DNA from: a virus
Length of the DNA: 27,943 nucleotides
Direction: 5' to 3' (one strand)
Virus record (IMG/VR): IMGVR_UViG_3300021371_000083
Location: 1-27,943 of that record
A program made the position numbers and the translations under genes. A model generated the notes under the pieces. The model did not search any database. It was not told where the DNA came from and was given only the letters and a program-made list of their open reading frames with translations. Of this stretch, positions 19,157 through 27,922 are shown piece by piece. The number at the start of each line of letters is the position of its first letter. Within the stretch, counting starts at the first letter, position 1.

Positions 19157-19814
19157 GGAAAAAGTATTGTATGGAAAGTATTTTGTTTGCGATTCTCCAG
19201 AAAAAGAAGAATCCGCAGCTTTAAGCTTTGGTTGGCGCCCAGGACAGCCAGAGTTTTCGTTAACAATAGATTCTTGTACAATTGATGGTGGTGGAGCAGT
19301 TGAGGGCTTGAAGTTGAGCTTTTGCAGAAATGTGATCGTAAAAAACAGTCAGATATTTGGTGGTAGTGAAGATTGCGTGGACATTGTTCGTGGAGAAAAC
19401 ATAACCTTTGATAATTGTACATTCTTTGCTAATTCAAATACAACACAACATATAACATGCAAGGGTGGTGCAAAAAATATAACATTTAAGAATTGTAAAT
19501 TTATTGGTTCTTTTAAAAATTGGTGGAATGGTGCATGTATCGATTTGGGAAATTGGACAGATTATGATGATGTTGATCGTCCAATGGTAAGAAATGTACA
19601 TATAATTGATTGTGATATGCAGCAAATTGATTGTGGTATATTGTACCGACGATTATATTCTGAGACACCTTATGTGTCAAACACTCGAGGATTTCGATTA
19701 AATATTCCAAGAATATTCGTGAATGTATTTTGGTGGTTGCAAAGAAAGGGTGTTATTGGACATAGACGGAGATTTCCTGAGAGTTGGTTAACAATATACG
19801 GATTTGAGTTATGA
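19146..19814 (+). CDS. Right-handed beta-helix protein, 222 aa
   Basis: The frame opens at 19128, but ATG 19146 (MSSKEKVLYGKYFVCDSPEK) gives an 11-base overlap like others here. Residues about 40-150 are regular beta-helix rungs: LKLSFCRNVIVKNSQIFGG, VRGENITFDNCTFFAN, KGGAKNITFKNCKFIG, MVRNVHIIDCDMQQID, with the N-x-x-I/V-x-N/D-C/S rung pattern of pectate-lyase-like folds. The C-terminus is basic and aromatic. Such folds serve in tailspikes and polysaccharide binding or cleavage. Its place among packaging genes is unusual. It overlaps the next gene by four bases. Confidence 0.7.
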   Translation: MSSKEKVLYGKYFVCDSPEKEESAALSFGWRPGQPEFSLTIDSCTIDGGGAVEGLKLSFCRNVIVKNSQIFGGSEDCVDIVRGENITFDNCTFFANSNTTQHITCKGGAKNITFKNCKFIGSFKNWWNGACIDLGNWTDYDDVDRPMVRNVHIIDCDMQQIDCGILYRRLYSETPYVSNTRGFRLNIPRIFVNVFWWLQRKGVIGHRRRFPESWLTIYGFEL

Positions 19815-20728
19815 TAACCTGTAAAATATGCTCCGAACAATTTGAAAGTGAGAAAAAATTGCACATGCACTTGCGTTCACACAAAATTACTCTTGCGGAA
19901 TATTATACTAGGTATTATCCTAGAAATAATTTACTTACCAAAGAACCTTTGCCATTTAAAAATAAAGAACAATATTTTGACCGCGATTTTGCCAACAGAA
20001 AACAATTATTAGATTGGTGCGCAAAAACACCGGATGCACAAGTAAAAGAATATATTCTTGAATTGCTTGATCGAAGAATCAAGCGTAAAGAGTTAAAGTT
20101 TGGTCCGTCGCATGTAGAACTAAAGACGAGTGACATGCCAACTGTTGATTTATATCAAAAACATTTTGGCTCATATAGCAAAGCTTGTGATTTGGTTGGA
20201 GTTAAGCCATTGTTTAGTACGCGATTGCCAGATGAATGGCAAAATCCTGTGCCAGATGATGTTAAAATATTTATTGACACTCGTGAACAGCAACCTCTTG
20301 AGTTTGACAATTCAGAATCATTAAAATTAGACTTTGGGGACTACGCCGTGGGTAGCAATCATTACGATTATACATATGTCGATCGAAAAAGTGAAACAGA
20401 TTTCAAATCCACACTAAGCAAAAACAGTCTCAACCGATTTCGCGCAGAACTACAACGCACGAAAGATTTTGACAGTTATCTTTTTGTGGTAACAGAAACA
20501 GATATGAGTACCATGGAAAAGCGTAATAAATGGTCGCCACACACATCCAATATGAAGTATATTTATCACAACATGAGGGTATTGGCGCACGACTTTTCTG
20601 GTCATTGCCAGTTTATTTTTACAGGTAGCAGAGAGCAGTCCCAACAACTAATTCCAAAAATTTTAACGTTAGGTAAGAAATTATGGAATGTTGATTTACA
20701 ATATTACATCAGCAATCAATTAATTTAA
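19811..20728 (+). CDS. C2H2 zinc finger - ERCC4-type nuclease, 305 aa
   Basis: The N-terminus is a C2H2 finger: C4, C7, H20, H24 in MITCKICSEQFESEKKLHMH. A segment near 115-131 (YQKHFGSYSKACDLVGVKP) resembles the repeat associated with homing endonucleases. Residues 152-300 form an ERCC4 (XPF/MUS81) nuclease: FIDTREQQPLEF (D156, E159), GDYAVG (D177), VDRKSETDF (D191, R192, K193). The usual E-R-K core is D-R-K here, so activity is plausible but unproved. The stop TAA and the terL ATG share one base, suggesting a packaging role or a linked DNA-processing step. Confidence 0.75.
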   Translation: MITCKICSEQFESEKKLHMHLRSHKITLAEYYTRYYPRNNLLTKEPLPFKNKEQYFDRDFANRKQLLDWCAKTPDAQVKEYILELLDRRIKRKELKFGPSHVELKTSDMPTVDLYQKHFGSYSKACDLVGVKPLFSTRLPDEWQNPVPDDVKIFIDTREQQPLEFDNSESLKLDFGDYAVGSNHYDYTYVDRKSETDFKSTLSKNSLNRFRAELQRTKDFDSYLFVVTETDMSTMEKRNKWSPHTSNMKYIYHNMRVLAHDFSGHCQFIFTGSREQSQQLIPKILTLGKKLWNVDLQYYISNQLI

Positions 20729-22599
20729 TGGCTTGGGAAACAGGAAATCAACTTTCGCGCAGAGGCGACGACGACTTTAACAAAAAACTTGGAGAGATTA
20801 AAGGTTTTATTGAAGAGAAGGAAGCTAAATTATTGTTGTATGAATTTTTAAGAGAAAATATAACATTCACTGCTGACTTGGTTAGCGGTGTGCAATTGTT
20901 TCCCTTTCAGCATATGGCAATCAAGGCTATGTTCGAGACAGATTACTTTATGGGTGTGTGGAGTCGGGGTATGAGTAAATCATTCACCACTGCAATTTAT
21001 GCATATCTTGATGCGCTATTAAACCAAGGAGTTGAGATTGGTATACTTTCTAAATCATTTCGTCAGGCAAAAATGATCTTTAAAAAAATAGAAGATATCG
21101 CCAGCAAGCCAGGCGCTGCATATCTTTCACAATGCATCACACACAAATCAAAAAGCAATGATGAATGGTTGCTAGAAATTGGAAGCAGTAGAATTCGTGC
21201 ATTGCCACTTGGTGACGGTGAGAAGCTTCGTGGTTTTCGTTTTCATAGAATCATCATTGATGAGTTTGCGCTCATGCCCGAGCGTATTTACAATGAGGTT
21301 ATCATACCATTCTTGAGTGTTGTGGAAAATCCAACACAACGAGAATCATTGTATAATTTAGAAACAGATTTAATTGATCAAGGCAAAATGAGTGAAGATG
21401 ATCGACACATCTGGAAAAACAATAAACTTATAGCTCTTTCTTCTGCCAGTTATAAATTTGAGTATATGTACAAAGCATATGAACAGTTTGAAAGTTTGAT
21501 ACGAAGTGGTAGCACAAAACAAAGTGAAGCGCATCGAGTGATCATGCAATTTAGTTATGATTGCGCGCCAAAGCAGTTGTACGATCAAAATCTATTAAAT
21601 CAAGCGAAATCAACAATGAGTCAAAGTCAGTTTGATCGAGAGTTTGGATCGATATTCACTGATGATAGTAGCGGATACTTTAAAACATCCAAAATGGCAT
21701 CTTGTACACTCAAGGAGGGTGAGTCTCCGAATATAGAAGTTTGCGGTGAGGTTGGTGCGAAATATATTCTTGCATTTGACCCTAGTTGGGCAGAAAGTGA
21801 AAGTAGTGATGACTTTGCAATGATGGTTCTCAAATTGAATGACGATAAAAAAATAGGAACCGTTGTTCACAGCTATGCACTTAGCGGAACAAATTTAAAA
21901 CAACACATTTTTTATTTTTATTATTTGCTTACTCATTTTAATATTGTATCTGTTGTTGGCGACTATAATGGAGGCGTACAATTTATCAATGCATGCAATG
22001 AAAGTAGTTTATTCAAGAAAAACAAAATCAACATCAAGTGCCTCAACACAAACTTTGATGATTTGGAACACTACCAAGATAAAATAATAGAAGGAAAGAA
22101 AGAATATAATTTAGAAGATAAAACAATTTGTTATCTGCGAAAACCTACCAGTCAATGGATACGATTAGCAAATGAATTGTTGCAAGCAAATTTTGATCAT
22201 CATCGAATCTTCTTTGCAAGCCGCGCGATTGACGATGCATACAATGAACAACGCAACAAAAAGATACCCATTCAAGACATCAAGTTTCTGAGAACATCTC
22301 AGAGTTTAGAGCGTCAAACAAATGCTGCAAAAATGATCGACTTTGTGGAACATCAATTTGACATGATGAATTTAATCAAGACACAATGTTCACTTGTTCA
22401 AATTACGACCTCTGCAAGTGGCACACAAAATTTCGACTTGCCACCAAGTTTGAAACGTCAAACCGGGCCAGAAAAAGCAAGAAAAGATAGTTATTCTGCA
22501 TTAATACTTGGCAACTGGATGGTTAAATTGTATTATGATATGATGAACGCAAAAACAGAGAATGTTGATTATAGTTTTACTCCCATGTTTATAAACTGA
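20728..22599 (+). CDS. terL: Terminase large subunit, 623 aa
   Basis: This is the motor of DNA packaging, with an ATPase and a nuclease domain. The adenine-site aromatic region is QLFPFQ (residues 56-61); the Walker A motif is WSRGMSKSF (78-86, with K84); Walker B is RIIIDEF (D178, E179). The C-terminal RNase-H-like nuclease has LAFDPSW (D351), VVGDYNGG (D412) and a late Asp in RKDSYSAL (about D587). Length is normal for a large phage. The first base is shared with the stop codon of the ERCC4 gene. A GTGTA motif follows it. Confidence 0.93.
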   Translation: MAWETGNQLSRRGDDDFNKKLGEIKGFIEEKEAKLLLYEFLRENITFTADLVSGVQLFPFQHMAIKAMFETDYFMGVWSRGMSKSFTTAIYAYLDALLNQGVEIGILSKSFRQAKMIFKKIEDIASKPGAAYLSQCITHKSKSNDEWLLEIGSSRIRALPLGDGEKLRGFRFHRIIIDEFALMPERIYNEVIIPFLSVVENPTQRESLYNLETDLIDQGKMSEDDRHIWKNNKLIALSSASYKFEYMYKAYEQFESLIRSGSTKQSEAHRVIMQFSYDCAPKQLYDQNLLNQAKSTMSQSQFDREFGSIFTDDSSGYFKTSKMASCTLKEGESPNIEVCGEVGAKYILAFDPSWAESESSDDFAMMVLKLNDDKKIGTVVHSYALSGTNLKQHIFYFYYLLTHFNIVSVVGDYNGGVQFINACNESSLFKKNKINIKCLNTNFDDLEHYQDKIIEGKKEYNLEDKTICYLRKPTSQWIRLANELLQANFDHHRIFFASRAIDDAYNEQRNKKIPIQDIKFLRTSQSLERQTNAAKMIDFVEHQFDMMNLIKTQCSLVQITTSASGTQNFDLPPSLKRQTGPEKARKDSYSALILGNWMVKLYYDMMNAKTENVDYSFTPMFIN

Positions 22600-22616
22600 G
22601 TGTACCTTTTGTTTAA
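22600..22616 (+). promoter_or_regulatory. Possible late promoter before the protease-scaffold gene
   Basis: AGTGTACC, with GTGTA at 22600, 17 bases before ATG 22617, just after the terL stop. No Shine-Dalgarno is present. The spacing is three bases longer than in the best copies. Confidence 0.4.
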
Positions 22617-24242
22617 ATGTCTAAAGAATATAAATACACAACAACTTTTGATAGCGTAGTTTTCGCATCAAGTGATATTGAGAACTCAAATATCAGCAAG
22701 GCATCCCTTGATTCTCTCAAGCCTTTGATACCTCAAAATATAGATCTTGACCGAAACATCGACCTGCTTGGCGTAGCTTTCAACGCGGCAGTAGTAAATA
22801 AATTTAATAAAAATGGAGACGGAATTGCCAGCGAAGCAGCTGTAGCAATAAAAGATTACTTCGTTCACAAGCCAACCAATATAGAGCATGATCGCGATAG
22901 AATTGTTGGACACATTGTATCCGCTGGATTTTCAAGATATGATGATTCATCTGAATTAATGAGCGATGATGAAGCTTTAATTACCGAAGGCGCTTACAAT
23001 ATCGCACTTGCCGCAGTAGTCTACAAAACAGCAAGTAAAGAGTTTGCTGATCTTGTGGTCAACTCAACTGATGCAGATAGCGATTATTATCAAACTGTTT
23101 CCACGAGTTGGGAAGTTGGTTTTAATGATTATGTAATCTCTGTTGGTGGAGATGATCTTCACGAATCTACAATTGTTTCAGATCCTCAAGAAATTGAAGC
23201 ATATTCTCCTTATTTAAAATCTTTGGGCGGAAAAGGAACATTGAAAGACGGTCGAAAAGTTAATCGCTTGATTGTTGGTGAGATATATCCATTAGGAATA
23301 GGTTTCACTTCCAACCCTGCGGCAGATGTAAAAGGTTTGGTCACTCAACAAGGTGAACCCAAGACTGCAGCATCCAGCAGAAATGAACCAATCGACAAAT
23401 TAATAACAAAAAGCAAAAAAACTTCCCATTCCTCTCAGGAAAATGTACTAAACAAAGAAACCAATAATAATACTATTATGGACAAAGACACAATCATAAA
23501 TGAATTCCGAGCAGCTTTAGACGAAAAGCTTGGCAACCAAGATTTCTCTGAAGAGAGCGTCGCAAGCATCTCAAAAGTGTTTATCGAGGCTATCCGTGAG
23601 AAAGGCGAACAATACGTTGCTGATCTCGACAAGGCTAAAGCTGAAAAAGAAGAAGCTGTTCAGGCTCAAAATTCTCTTCAAGAGAAAATGGGTGAAGTTG
23701 AACAGCAACTACAATCCACACAAGAAAAGCTTTCAGCTCTCGAACAAGAGAATACTGCTCGCGAATCTGAAGTTCGTTTCAATGCCCGCATGGAGTTGTT
23801 GAACGAAATCTATGACCTCGACGAAGAGGATTCCAAGATCGTAGCATCTGAACTTACTGACCTTGATGAAACTGAAGAAAGTTTCGCTGGTTATCAAGAA
23901 AAGCTTGCCAAGGTTTGGAAACATAAAAACAAAGAATTTATCGCTGCCGAGCAAAAGGCATTCGAAGATCGCGTAGCTGCAGAAGTTGCAAAGCGTCTTG
24001 AAACAGTCGAAGCTGCGACAGAAGAAAAAACAGAAGTTGAAGTTGAAGTTGCAGAAGCGTCTGAAATTCAAGAAGAAGTTGAAGCCTCAGAAGAAACAAC
24101 TGATGAAGTTGCTGAAGCTCTTGACGCTCTTGAAGTTGAAGAAGCTGCTGTTGTCAACAACAACGAAAGTTCTTCCGATAACGAATCGCTTCGCGATCGT
24201 CTTTCCAAGACTTTCAAAGAATCTGTTAAAATTTCATACTAA
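22617..24242 (+). CDS. Prohead protease fused to scaffold, 541 aa
   Basis: Residues 1-250 look like a prohead protease: a strand-rich core, His residues in HKPTNIEHDRDRIVGHI (H84, H91, H99) and a Ser in TVSTSWEVGF (S162 or S164), like the S-x-G-F site of herpesvirus-type capsid proteases (assemblin fold). Then comes an Asn-rich linker (NKETNNNTI). From about residue 288 the protein is an acidic coiled coil (KAKAEKEEAVQAQNSLQEKM, and a Glu/Val-rich end), typical of a capsid scaffold. An in-frame ATG at 23478 could give the scaffold alone, as lambda Nu3 lies within gene C. It is followed by the decoration protein and MCP. Confidence 0.8.
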   Translation: MSKEYKYTTTFDSVVFASSDIENSNISKASLDSLKPLIPQNIDLDRNIDLLGVAFNAAVVNKFNKNGDGIASEAAVAIKDYFVHKPTNIEHDRDRIVGHIVSAGFSRYDDSSELMSDDEALITEGAYNIALAAVVYKTASKEFADLVVNSTDADSDYYQTVSTSWEVGFNDYVISVGGDDLHESTIVSDPQEIEAYSPYLKSLGGKGTLKDGRKVNRLIVGEIYPLGIGFTSNPAADVKGLVTQQGEPKTAASSRNEPIDKLITKSKKTSHSSQENVLNKETNNNTIMDKDTIINEFRAALDEKLGNQDFSEESVASISKVFIEAIREKGEQYVADLDKAKAEKEEAVQAQNSLQEKMGEVEQQLQSTQEKLSALEQENTARESEVRFNARMELLNEIYDLDEEDSKIVASELTDLDETEESFAGYQEKLAKVWKHKNKEFIAAEQKAFEDRVAAEVAKRLETVEAATEEKTEVEVEVAEASEIQEEVEASEETTDEVAEALDALEVEEAAVVNNNESSSDNESLRDRLSKTFKESVKISY

Positions 24243-24262
24243 TATATAGAAAGAAAAAAATT

Positions 24263-24883
24263 ATGGCAAAAAGAATACTACCATACCGAGACTACAGTGA
24301 ACATGACGTTGTCAATTTGTTCGCCCTTGACGTTGATGGAGCAACTCTTTCGAGTTTTGTTTCCAACGGAACTGGCGATTTTGACGCTGGCGTTGTTGTT
24401 TCTGTAAGCGCGGGAGCTCTACCTGGTGAGGTTTCCGAATTGCGCGCGTCAACACCTGATAATCTTCGTGATTACTTGGGTGCTAGCTTCGATGGAGCGC
24501 ATATTGGATTCAACGGATACCCCGCTAATACAGGTATGACTGTTGCTCCTGCTGATGGATCCGGTCGAGCCTTAGGTATCACACTTCGTGAAACCTTAGC
24601 TTTCGACGAAAACGGAGAAAAGATGCTTTACTACAAGCAAAAATTGGACGAAGCTCAAGGCGTACTTCCTGGTCAAACAGTTCCTGTTTTGACAAAGGGC
24701 CTTATTCTTCTTTCTGGTTCTGCTTTCGCTAGCGCACCAGCTTTGGGAGACGACTTAGAGGTTTCTTCTACAGCAGGCAAGCTCGAAACAGCAACAACCG
24801 GAACAGTTGTTGGTTCAGTTATCGCTATTGGCGAAGACACCAGCGATTCATCCAAAAAGTATCTCTGCAAAGTTAGCTTCTAA
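24263..24883 (+). CDS. Capsid decoration or stabilising protein, 206 aa
   Basis: The protein is small, beta-rich and Gly/Ala/Ser-rich. The ending TGTVVGSVIAIGEDTSDSSK resembles the C-terminal strand pattern of phage head-decoration proteins, and its place between scaffold and MCP fits that role. No catalytic motif is seen. Codon choice here is noticeably more GC- and C-ending than in the flanking genes, as in the MCP, which suggests high expression. A short A-rich leader (AGAAAG) precedes the ATG. Confidence 0.75.
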   Translation: MAKRILPYRDYSEHDVVNLFALDVDGATLSSFVSNGTGDFDAGVVVSVSAGALPGEVSELRASTPDNLRDYLGASFDGAHIGFNGYPANTGMTVAPADGSGRALGITLRETLAFDENGEKMLYYKQKLDEAQGVLPGQTVPVLTKGLILLSGSAFASAPALGDDLEVSSTAGKLETATTGTVVGSVIAIGEDTSDSSKKYLCKVSF

Positions 24884-24901
24884 GAAAGGAAATTTAATAT
24901 A

Positions 24902-26047
24902 ATGAAAATTACTTTAGAAAAGACACCCGAGCAAGCCGAGCTTATCAAAGCTATGGCTTCGAAGAATCGCGATGTTGCCTATGAAGCTCAAACTGCTTTG
25001 GCTGAATTTATCGGTCCAGTTTTGGCAGAAGTTGTTAATACAGCTCCTACAGTAAGCAACATGTTTACTAGCCTTCAGTTCAACAGTGACGAAAGCCCAA
25101 GCATTCCTTTGGATCTTTATCACGACATTACTGACGAAGATTACATCCAAGTTTGGAGTCAATCAGTTCCTGGCGGACTTCCTACCAACCAAGTTGCTCC
25201 ATCACAAAGCGAGCTTAAGTTCACAACTTATACTCTCGACAGTGCATTGAGCTTCGACAAGCGTTATGCTTCTCGTTCCAGACTTGACGTTGTTAGCAAA
25301 ACATTCACACGCATGGCTCAAGAAATTCTCCTTAAACAAGAGAAAACTTCTGCCAGCATGATCATGACTGCTTTGGCTAACGCTTCAACAAATAGCGAAA
25401 AACACGTTATGCGTTCTGCTCAAACCGGACGTTTCTTACTCTCCGACCTTAACAAGTTGTTCACCAAGGCCAAAAGAATCAACACTTCTTGGACTGGTGG
25501 AACTCCTGCTGATCGTCGTGGACGCGGAATCACAGACATCTTGGTTTCTCCTGAAATCGTAGAAGAAATTCGCGGTTTAGCTTACAATCCAATTAACACA
25601 ATTGGTGGAGCTGGTGGAGTACCAACAGCTGGTGATGGAATTGCAGGTACAGACACAATGCGTGACGCTATTTTCAATAGCGCTGGCATTCCTGAGTTCT
25701 ATGGCGTATCCATTCAAGAATACAATGAAATGGGTGATGGCCAAAAATGGAACACTGTGTTTAATACAGCTGCCGGAGCAACCACTTATGCTGACAACTA
25801 TTCTGTACAACAAAATGGCGGTACTGCTCAAGCATTCCAAGCTGGTGAAGAAATTCTTGTTGGTGTTGATCTCAGCCGTGAGTCTATGATTCGCGCAGTA
25901 GCTACCGATTCCGAGTCCGGAGACGAGTTTAGTCTTGTATCCGACGACCAATTCGTAACACGTCAATCCAAGATTGGTTACTACGGTTCTCTTGAAGAAG
26001 GCCGTATGATCATCGACGACCGTGTGTTGCTTGGTCTTATCGTTTAA
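24902..26047 (+). CDS. Major capsid protein, 381 aa
   Basis: This is a protein of the HK97-fold type by position and size. Residues 1-50 are helical (EQAELIKAMASKNRDVAYEA); the N-arm continues TVSNMFTSLQFNSDESPSIP; strands and helices in the middle contain DKRYASRSRLDVVSKTFTRM; and TDILVSPEIVEEIRGLAYNP resembles the P-domain of phage capsids. It is preceded by AGAAAGGA, a good Shine-Dalgarno, and followed by a strong terminator. It is likely the most abundant virion protein. Confidence 0.88.
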   Translation: MKITLEKTPEQAELIKAMASKNRDVAYEAQTALAEFIGPVLAEVVNTAPTVSNMFTSLQFNSDESPSIPLDLYHDITDEDYIQVWSQSVPGGLPTNQVAPSQSELKFTTYTLDSALSFDKRYASRSRLDVVSKTFTRMAQEILLKQEKTSASMIMTALANASTNSEKHVMRSAQTGRFLLSDLNKLFTKAKRINTSWTGGTPADRRGRGITDILVSPEIVEEIRGLAYNPINTIGGAGGVPTAGDGIAGTDTMRDAIFNSAGIPEFYGVSIQEYNEMGDGQKWNTVFNTAAGATTYADNYSVQQNGGTAQAFQAGEEILVGVDLSRESMIRAVATDSESGDEFSLVSDDQFVTRQSKIGYYGSLEEGRMIIDDRVLLGLIV

Positions 26048-26078
26048 TTTTAATTTAAAATAAACGTTTTATAAAAGG

Positions 26079-26108
26079 TCCACCTCAGGCAACTGGGGTG
26101 GATTTTTT
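26079..26108 (+). terminator. Strong factor-independent terminator after the MCP
   Basis: TCCACCTCAG - GCAA - CTGGGGTGGA (ten pairs, one G-T) followed by six T. Confidence 0.9.
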
Positions 26109-26132
26109 ATTTTATCAATTTACTATATATTA

Positions 26133-26165
26133 GTGTATAATCCTACAAGGAAAAAGGTATAAATT
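26133..26165 (+). promoter_or_regulatory. Promoter and ribosome site of the SAP-like gene
   Basis: AGTGTATAATCC starts at 26132; it combines the GTGTA motif with a TATAAT box. Unlike the leaderless copies it lies 33 bases upstream, and the leader carries AAGGAAAAAGG as a Shine-Dalgarno. It restarts transcription after the MCP terminator. Confidence 0.6.
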
Positions 26166-26588
26166 ATGGCAAACAAAAAAACAACATCGAGCAAGTCTAC
26201 TACTTCCAAAAAAGCAACCGCAAAAAAGAAGCAAGTACAACTTGAGAATCTTCAACAAACAAACGGAAAAAGTTATGAAGACCAAGTCGCTAAGGCACGC
26301 GAACTTGAAGATATTTTAGGGATCGCAAAGATCAATCCATTTAAAACAAATGACAAACGCGTATTCGCTGACATGCTGCAAGACATGAATCTTACAGATT
26401 TACAGTCATTCGCGGTTAAAGTTGGAGTGTTTCCAGCTGGCAATAAAACTGTTTTGAAAAACAAAATCAAACGAGCATTTGATGCAAGTTTACATGGCAA
26501 AGGGAGTGTTCAAATTATGGGTGAGCCAATGAAGCTTGATCCAAACAATCCAAAACACAAAGAAGTGATTGATTATTTAAGAGGTTAA
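26166..26588 (+). CDS. SAP-like DNA-binding protein, 140 aa
   Basis: A very basic Lys/Ser/Thr-rich tail (MANKKTTSSKSTTSKKATAK) is followed at about residues 74-106 by NLTDLQSFAVKVGVFPAGNK, then a Lys-rich helix, which has the L-x-x-L-x-x-x-A-x-x-x-G-x-x-x-x-G-x-K-x-x-L pattern of a SAP domain, a small DNA-binding helix pair. The basic tail would bind nucleic acid. It might bind packaged DNA or act in head assembly. It is two bases from the next gene. Confidence 0.6.
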   Translation: MANKKTTSSKSTTSKKATAKKKQVQLENLQQTNGKSYEDQVAKARELEDILGIAKINPFKTNDKRVFADMLQDMNLTDLQSFAVKVGVFPAGNKTVLKNKIKRAFDASLHGKGSVQIMGEPMKLDPNNPKHKEVIDYLRG

Positions 26589-26589
26589 C

Positions 26590-27387
26590 ATGGCCGGAGA
26601 TCCAGAAATTGTTTCGTTTGTAGAATCGCTACCAAGTGGTTCTTCAAGCTATTTTGTAGATTTTCCAAACGATTTTGCAACCGAACCATTGGTTACTGCA
26701 TCTTTGCAAAATGATACAACATCAGAAATTGTACCATACATATTATCAAATGTATCTACTTCTGGTTTTTATATCAATTTTGGATCTCCTTTGAGCAATG
26801 ATGATTATGATCTAAATGTTAGTGCTCAGGTTGTTGGATCTCATTCTATTGGTGATGCCGCTGATTCATTTGTTCCAGGACAATACAACGGCACACAACT
26901 TGGCGTGCTTGCTACAAAGATATATGATGAAGAAATTGGCTTTCACACCTCAGGAAGCGCACGCACAACAGAAATTGGATTGATTGCCAATTGGCTGGAA
27001 GGTCATCTTGGTGAATTAAACAATTTAATTTTTACTTCGTTTAGTGGTTATAGTCCAGACGGTTTCAATCTAGAGGAACAGAGTATCATTCGTGAACTGT
27101 ATCTTAGTGAATACAACCGCAAAGCTCATCGTAGAGTATTGCGCGGAATTGATGGCAGCGATGGCAGCCCAGATTTTCAGGTTATTCGTGAAGGCGATTC
27201 GATGATACAAAAATCAAACAAAAACGTAACCGCTAAAAGCTATCGAGAAGCCTATTTAGATTCGCAAGCACGCGTCAAAGATCTTGTTTATGCATACAAC
27301 CTATATGGAGCCAAGCCTAGTCAAGTATACGGCGCTGACGCGCCTTCTACAGGACAAAATCCAAGCCTCGATGGATATTATAATTAA
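26590..27387 (+). CDS. Neck or head-completion-type structural protein, 265 aa
   Basis: The first ~85 residues (SYFVDFPNDFATEPLVTASL, then SGFYINFGSPL) are a beta sandwich resembling H-type lectin domains of virion proteins. A helical part follows: TTEIGLIANWLEGHLGELNN, then GFNLEEQSIIRELYLSEYNR. From memory, this E-(I)-x-L-(I)-x-x-W-x-x-x-H-L-G-E-L-N pattern occurs in proteins close to the major capsid gene of many phages. It probably belongs to the neck or connector. A Shine-Dalgarno (AAGAGGT) precedes it. Confidence 0.6.
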   Translation: MAGDPEIVSFVESLPSGSSSYFVDFPNDFATEPLVTASLQNDTTSEIVPYILSNVSTSGFYINFGSPLSNDDYDLNVSAQVVGSHSIGDAADSFVPGQYNGTQLGVLATKIYDEEIGFHTSGSARTTEIGLIANWLEGHLGELNNLIFTSFSGYSPDGFNLEEQSIIRELYLSEYNRKAHRRVLRGIDGSDGSPDFQVIREGDSMIQKSNKNVTAKSYREAYLDSQARVKDLVYAYNLYGAKPSQVYGADAPSTGQNPSLDGYYN

Positions 27388-27391
27388 AACA

Positions 27392-27406
27392 GTGTAATAC
27401 ATTATC
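27392..27406 (+). promoter_or_regulatory. Candidate leaderless late promoter
   Basis: AGTGTAATAC, with GTGTAAT at 27392, 15 bases before ATG 27407. No Shine-Dalgarno and no -35 box. Confidence 0.6.
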
Positions 27407-27922
27407 ATGAGCGAAATTTCAGAAAGCAATTCTAATCCCAATAAAATCATCAAATCTCAATTGTTTCACATTTGGAAAAAAGCGCGTGTGATGTATGAGA
27501 TGGTAAAAGATGATACAGTATTGGAAGATTGGGTACGCAAAAGCGTAAATGAAGCATACGAAAACATCGACAAAGCATTACAATATTCTGAGTACGAAAA
27601 AATGTTTCCTGCTCAACGCGAAGAAGCTGAAGAAGATGAAAAAAGCAAAAACAATTATCTCAGCAATGAGGACAAGCGTTATCCAACTCCCGCCGCACAA
27701 GAAACTGGCGATCAATTTATTACTCGCTGCATATTAGATGCAAACATGAAAAAACGTTATCCTATTCAGGGTGATCGTTTTAGTGCTTGTATGACTATTT
27801 TCAATGAAAAGAAAAATGATGTCAGCGAAGATCTTCACAACAATCCAGGCGAGAAGTTCGAAGATCCTATGGAAGTTAAAGATCCCGAACTTCCCGATCC
27901 CATCAAACCTCTTCTTCCGTAA
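27407..27922 (+). CDS. Small structural-region protein with F-x-x-R-C motif, 171 aa
   Basis: The N-terminal helical part (residues about 12-68) contains KSQLFHIWKKARVMYEMVKD and ends ALQYSEYEKMF. The C-terminal half has ETGDQFITRCILDANMKKRY followed by GDRFSACMTIF, a version of the E-x-x-x-x-F-x-x-R-C...R-x-x-x-C pattern, which is often found in proteins of the head region of tailed phages. The acidic, Pro-rich tail ends DPIKPLLP. Exact role unknown. It is complete, ending 21 bases before the window edge. Confidence 0.65.
   Translation: MSEISESNSNPNKIIKSQLFHIWKKARVMYEMVKDDTVLEDWVRKSVNEAYENIDKALQYSEYEKMFPAQREEAEEDEKSKNNYLSNEDKRYPTPAAQETGDQFITRCILDANMKKRYPIQGDRFSACMTIFNEKKNDVSEDLHNNPGEKFEDPMEVKDPELPDPIKPLLP

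Noticed and set aside
23986-24249. Rightward 87-codon Lys/Leu-rich ORF
   Set aside because: It is the shifted frame of the GAA/GTT-rich scaffold coding sequence.
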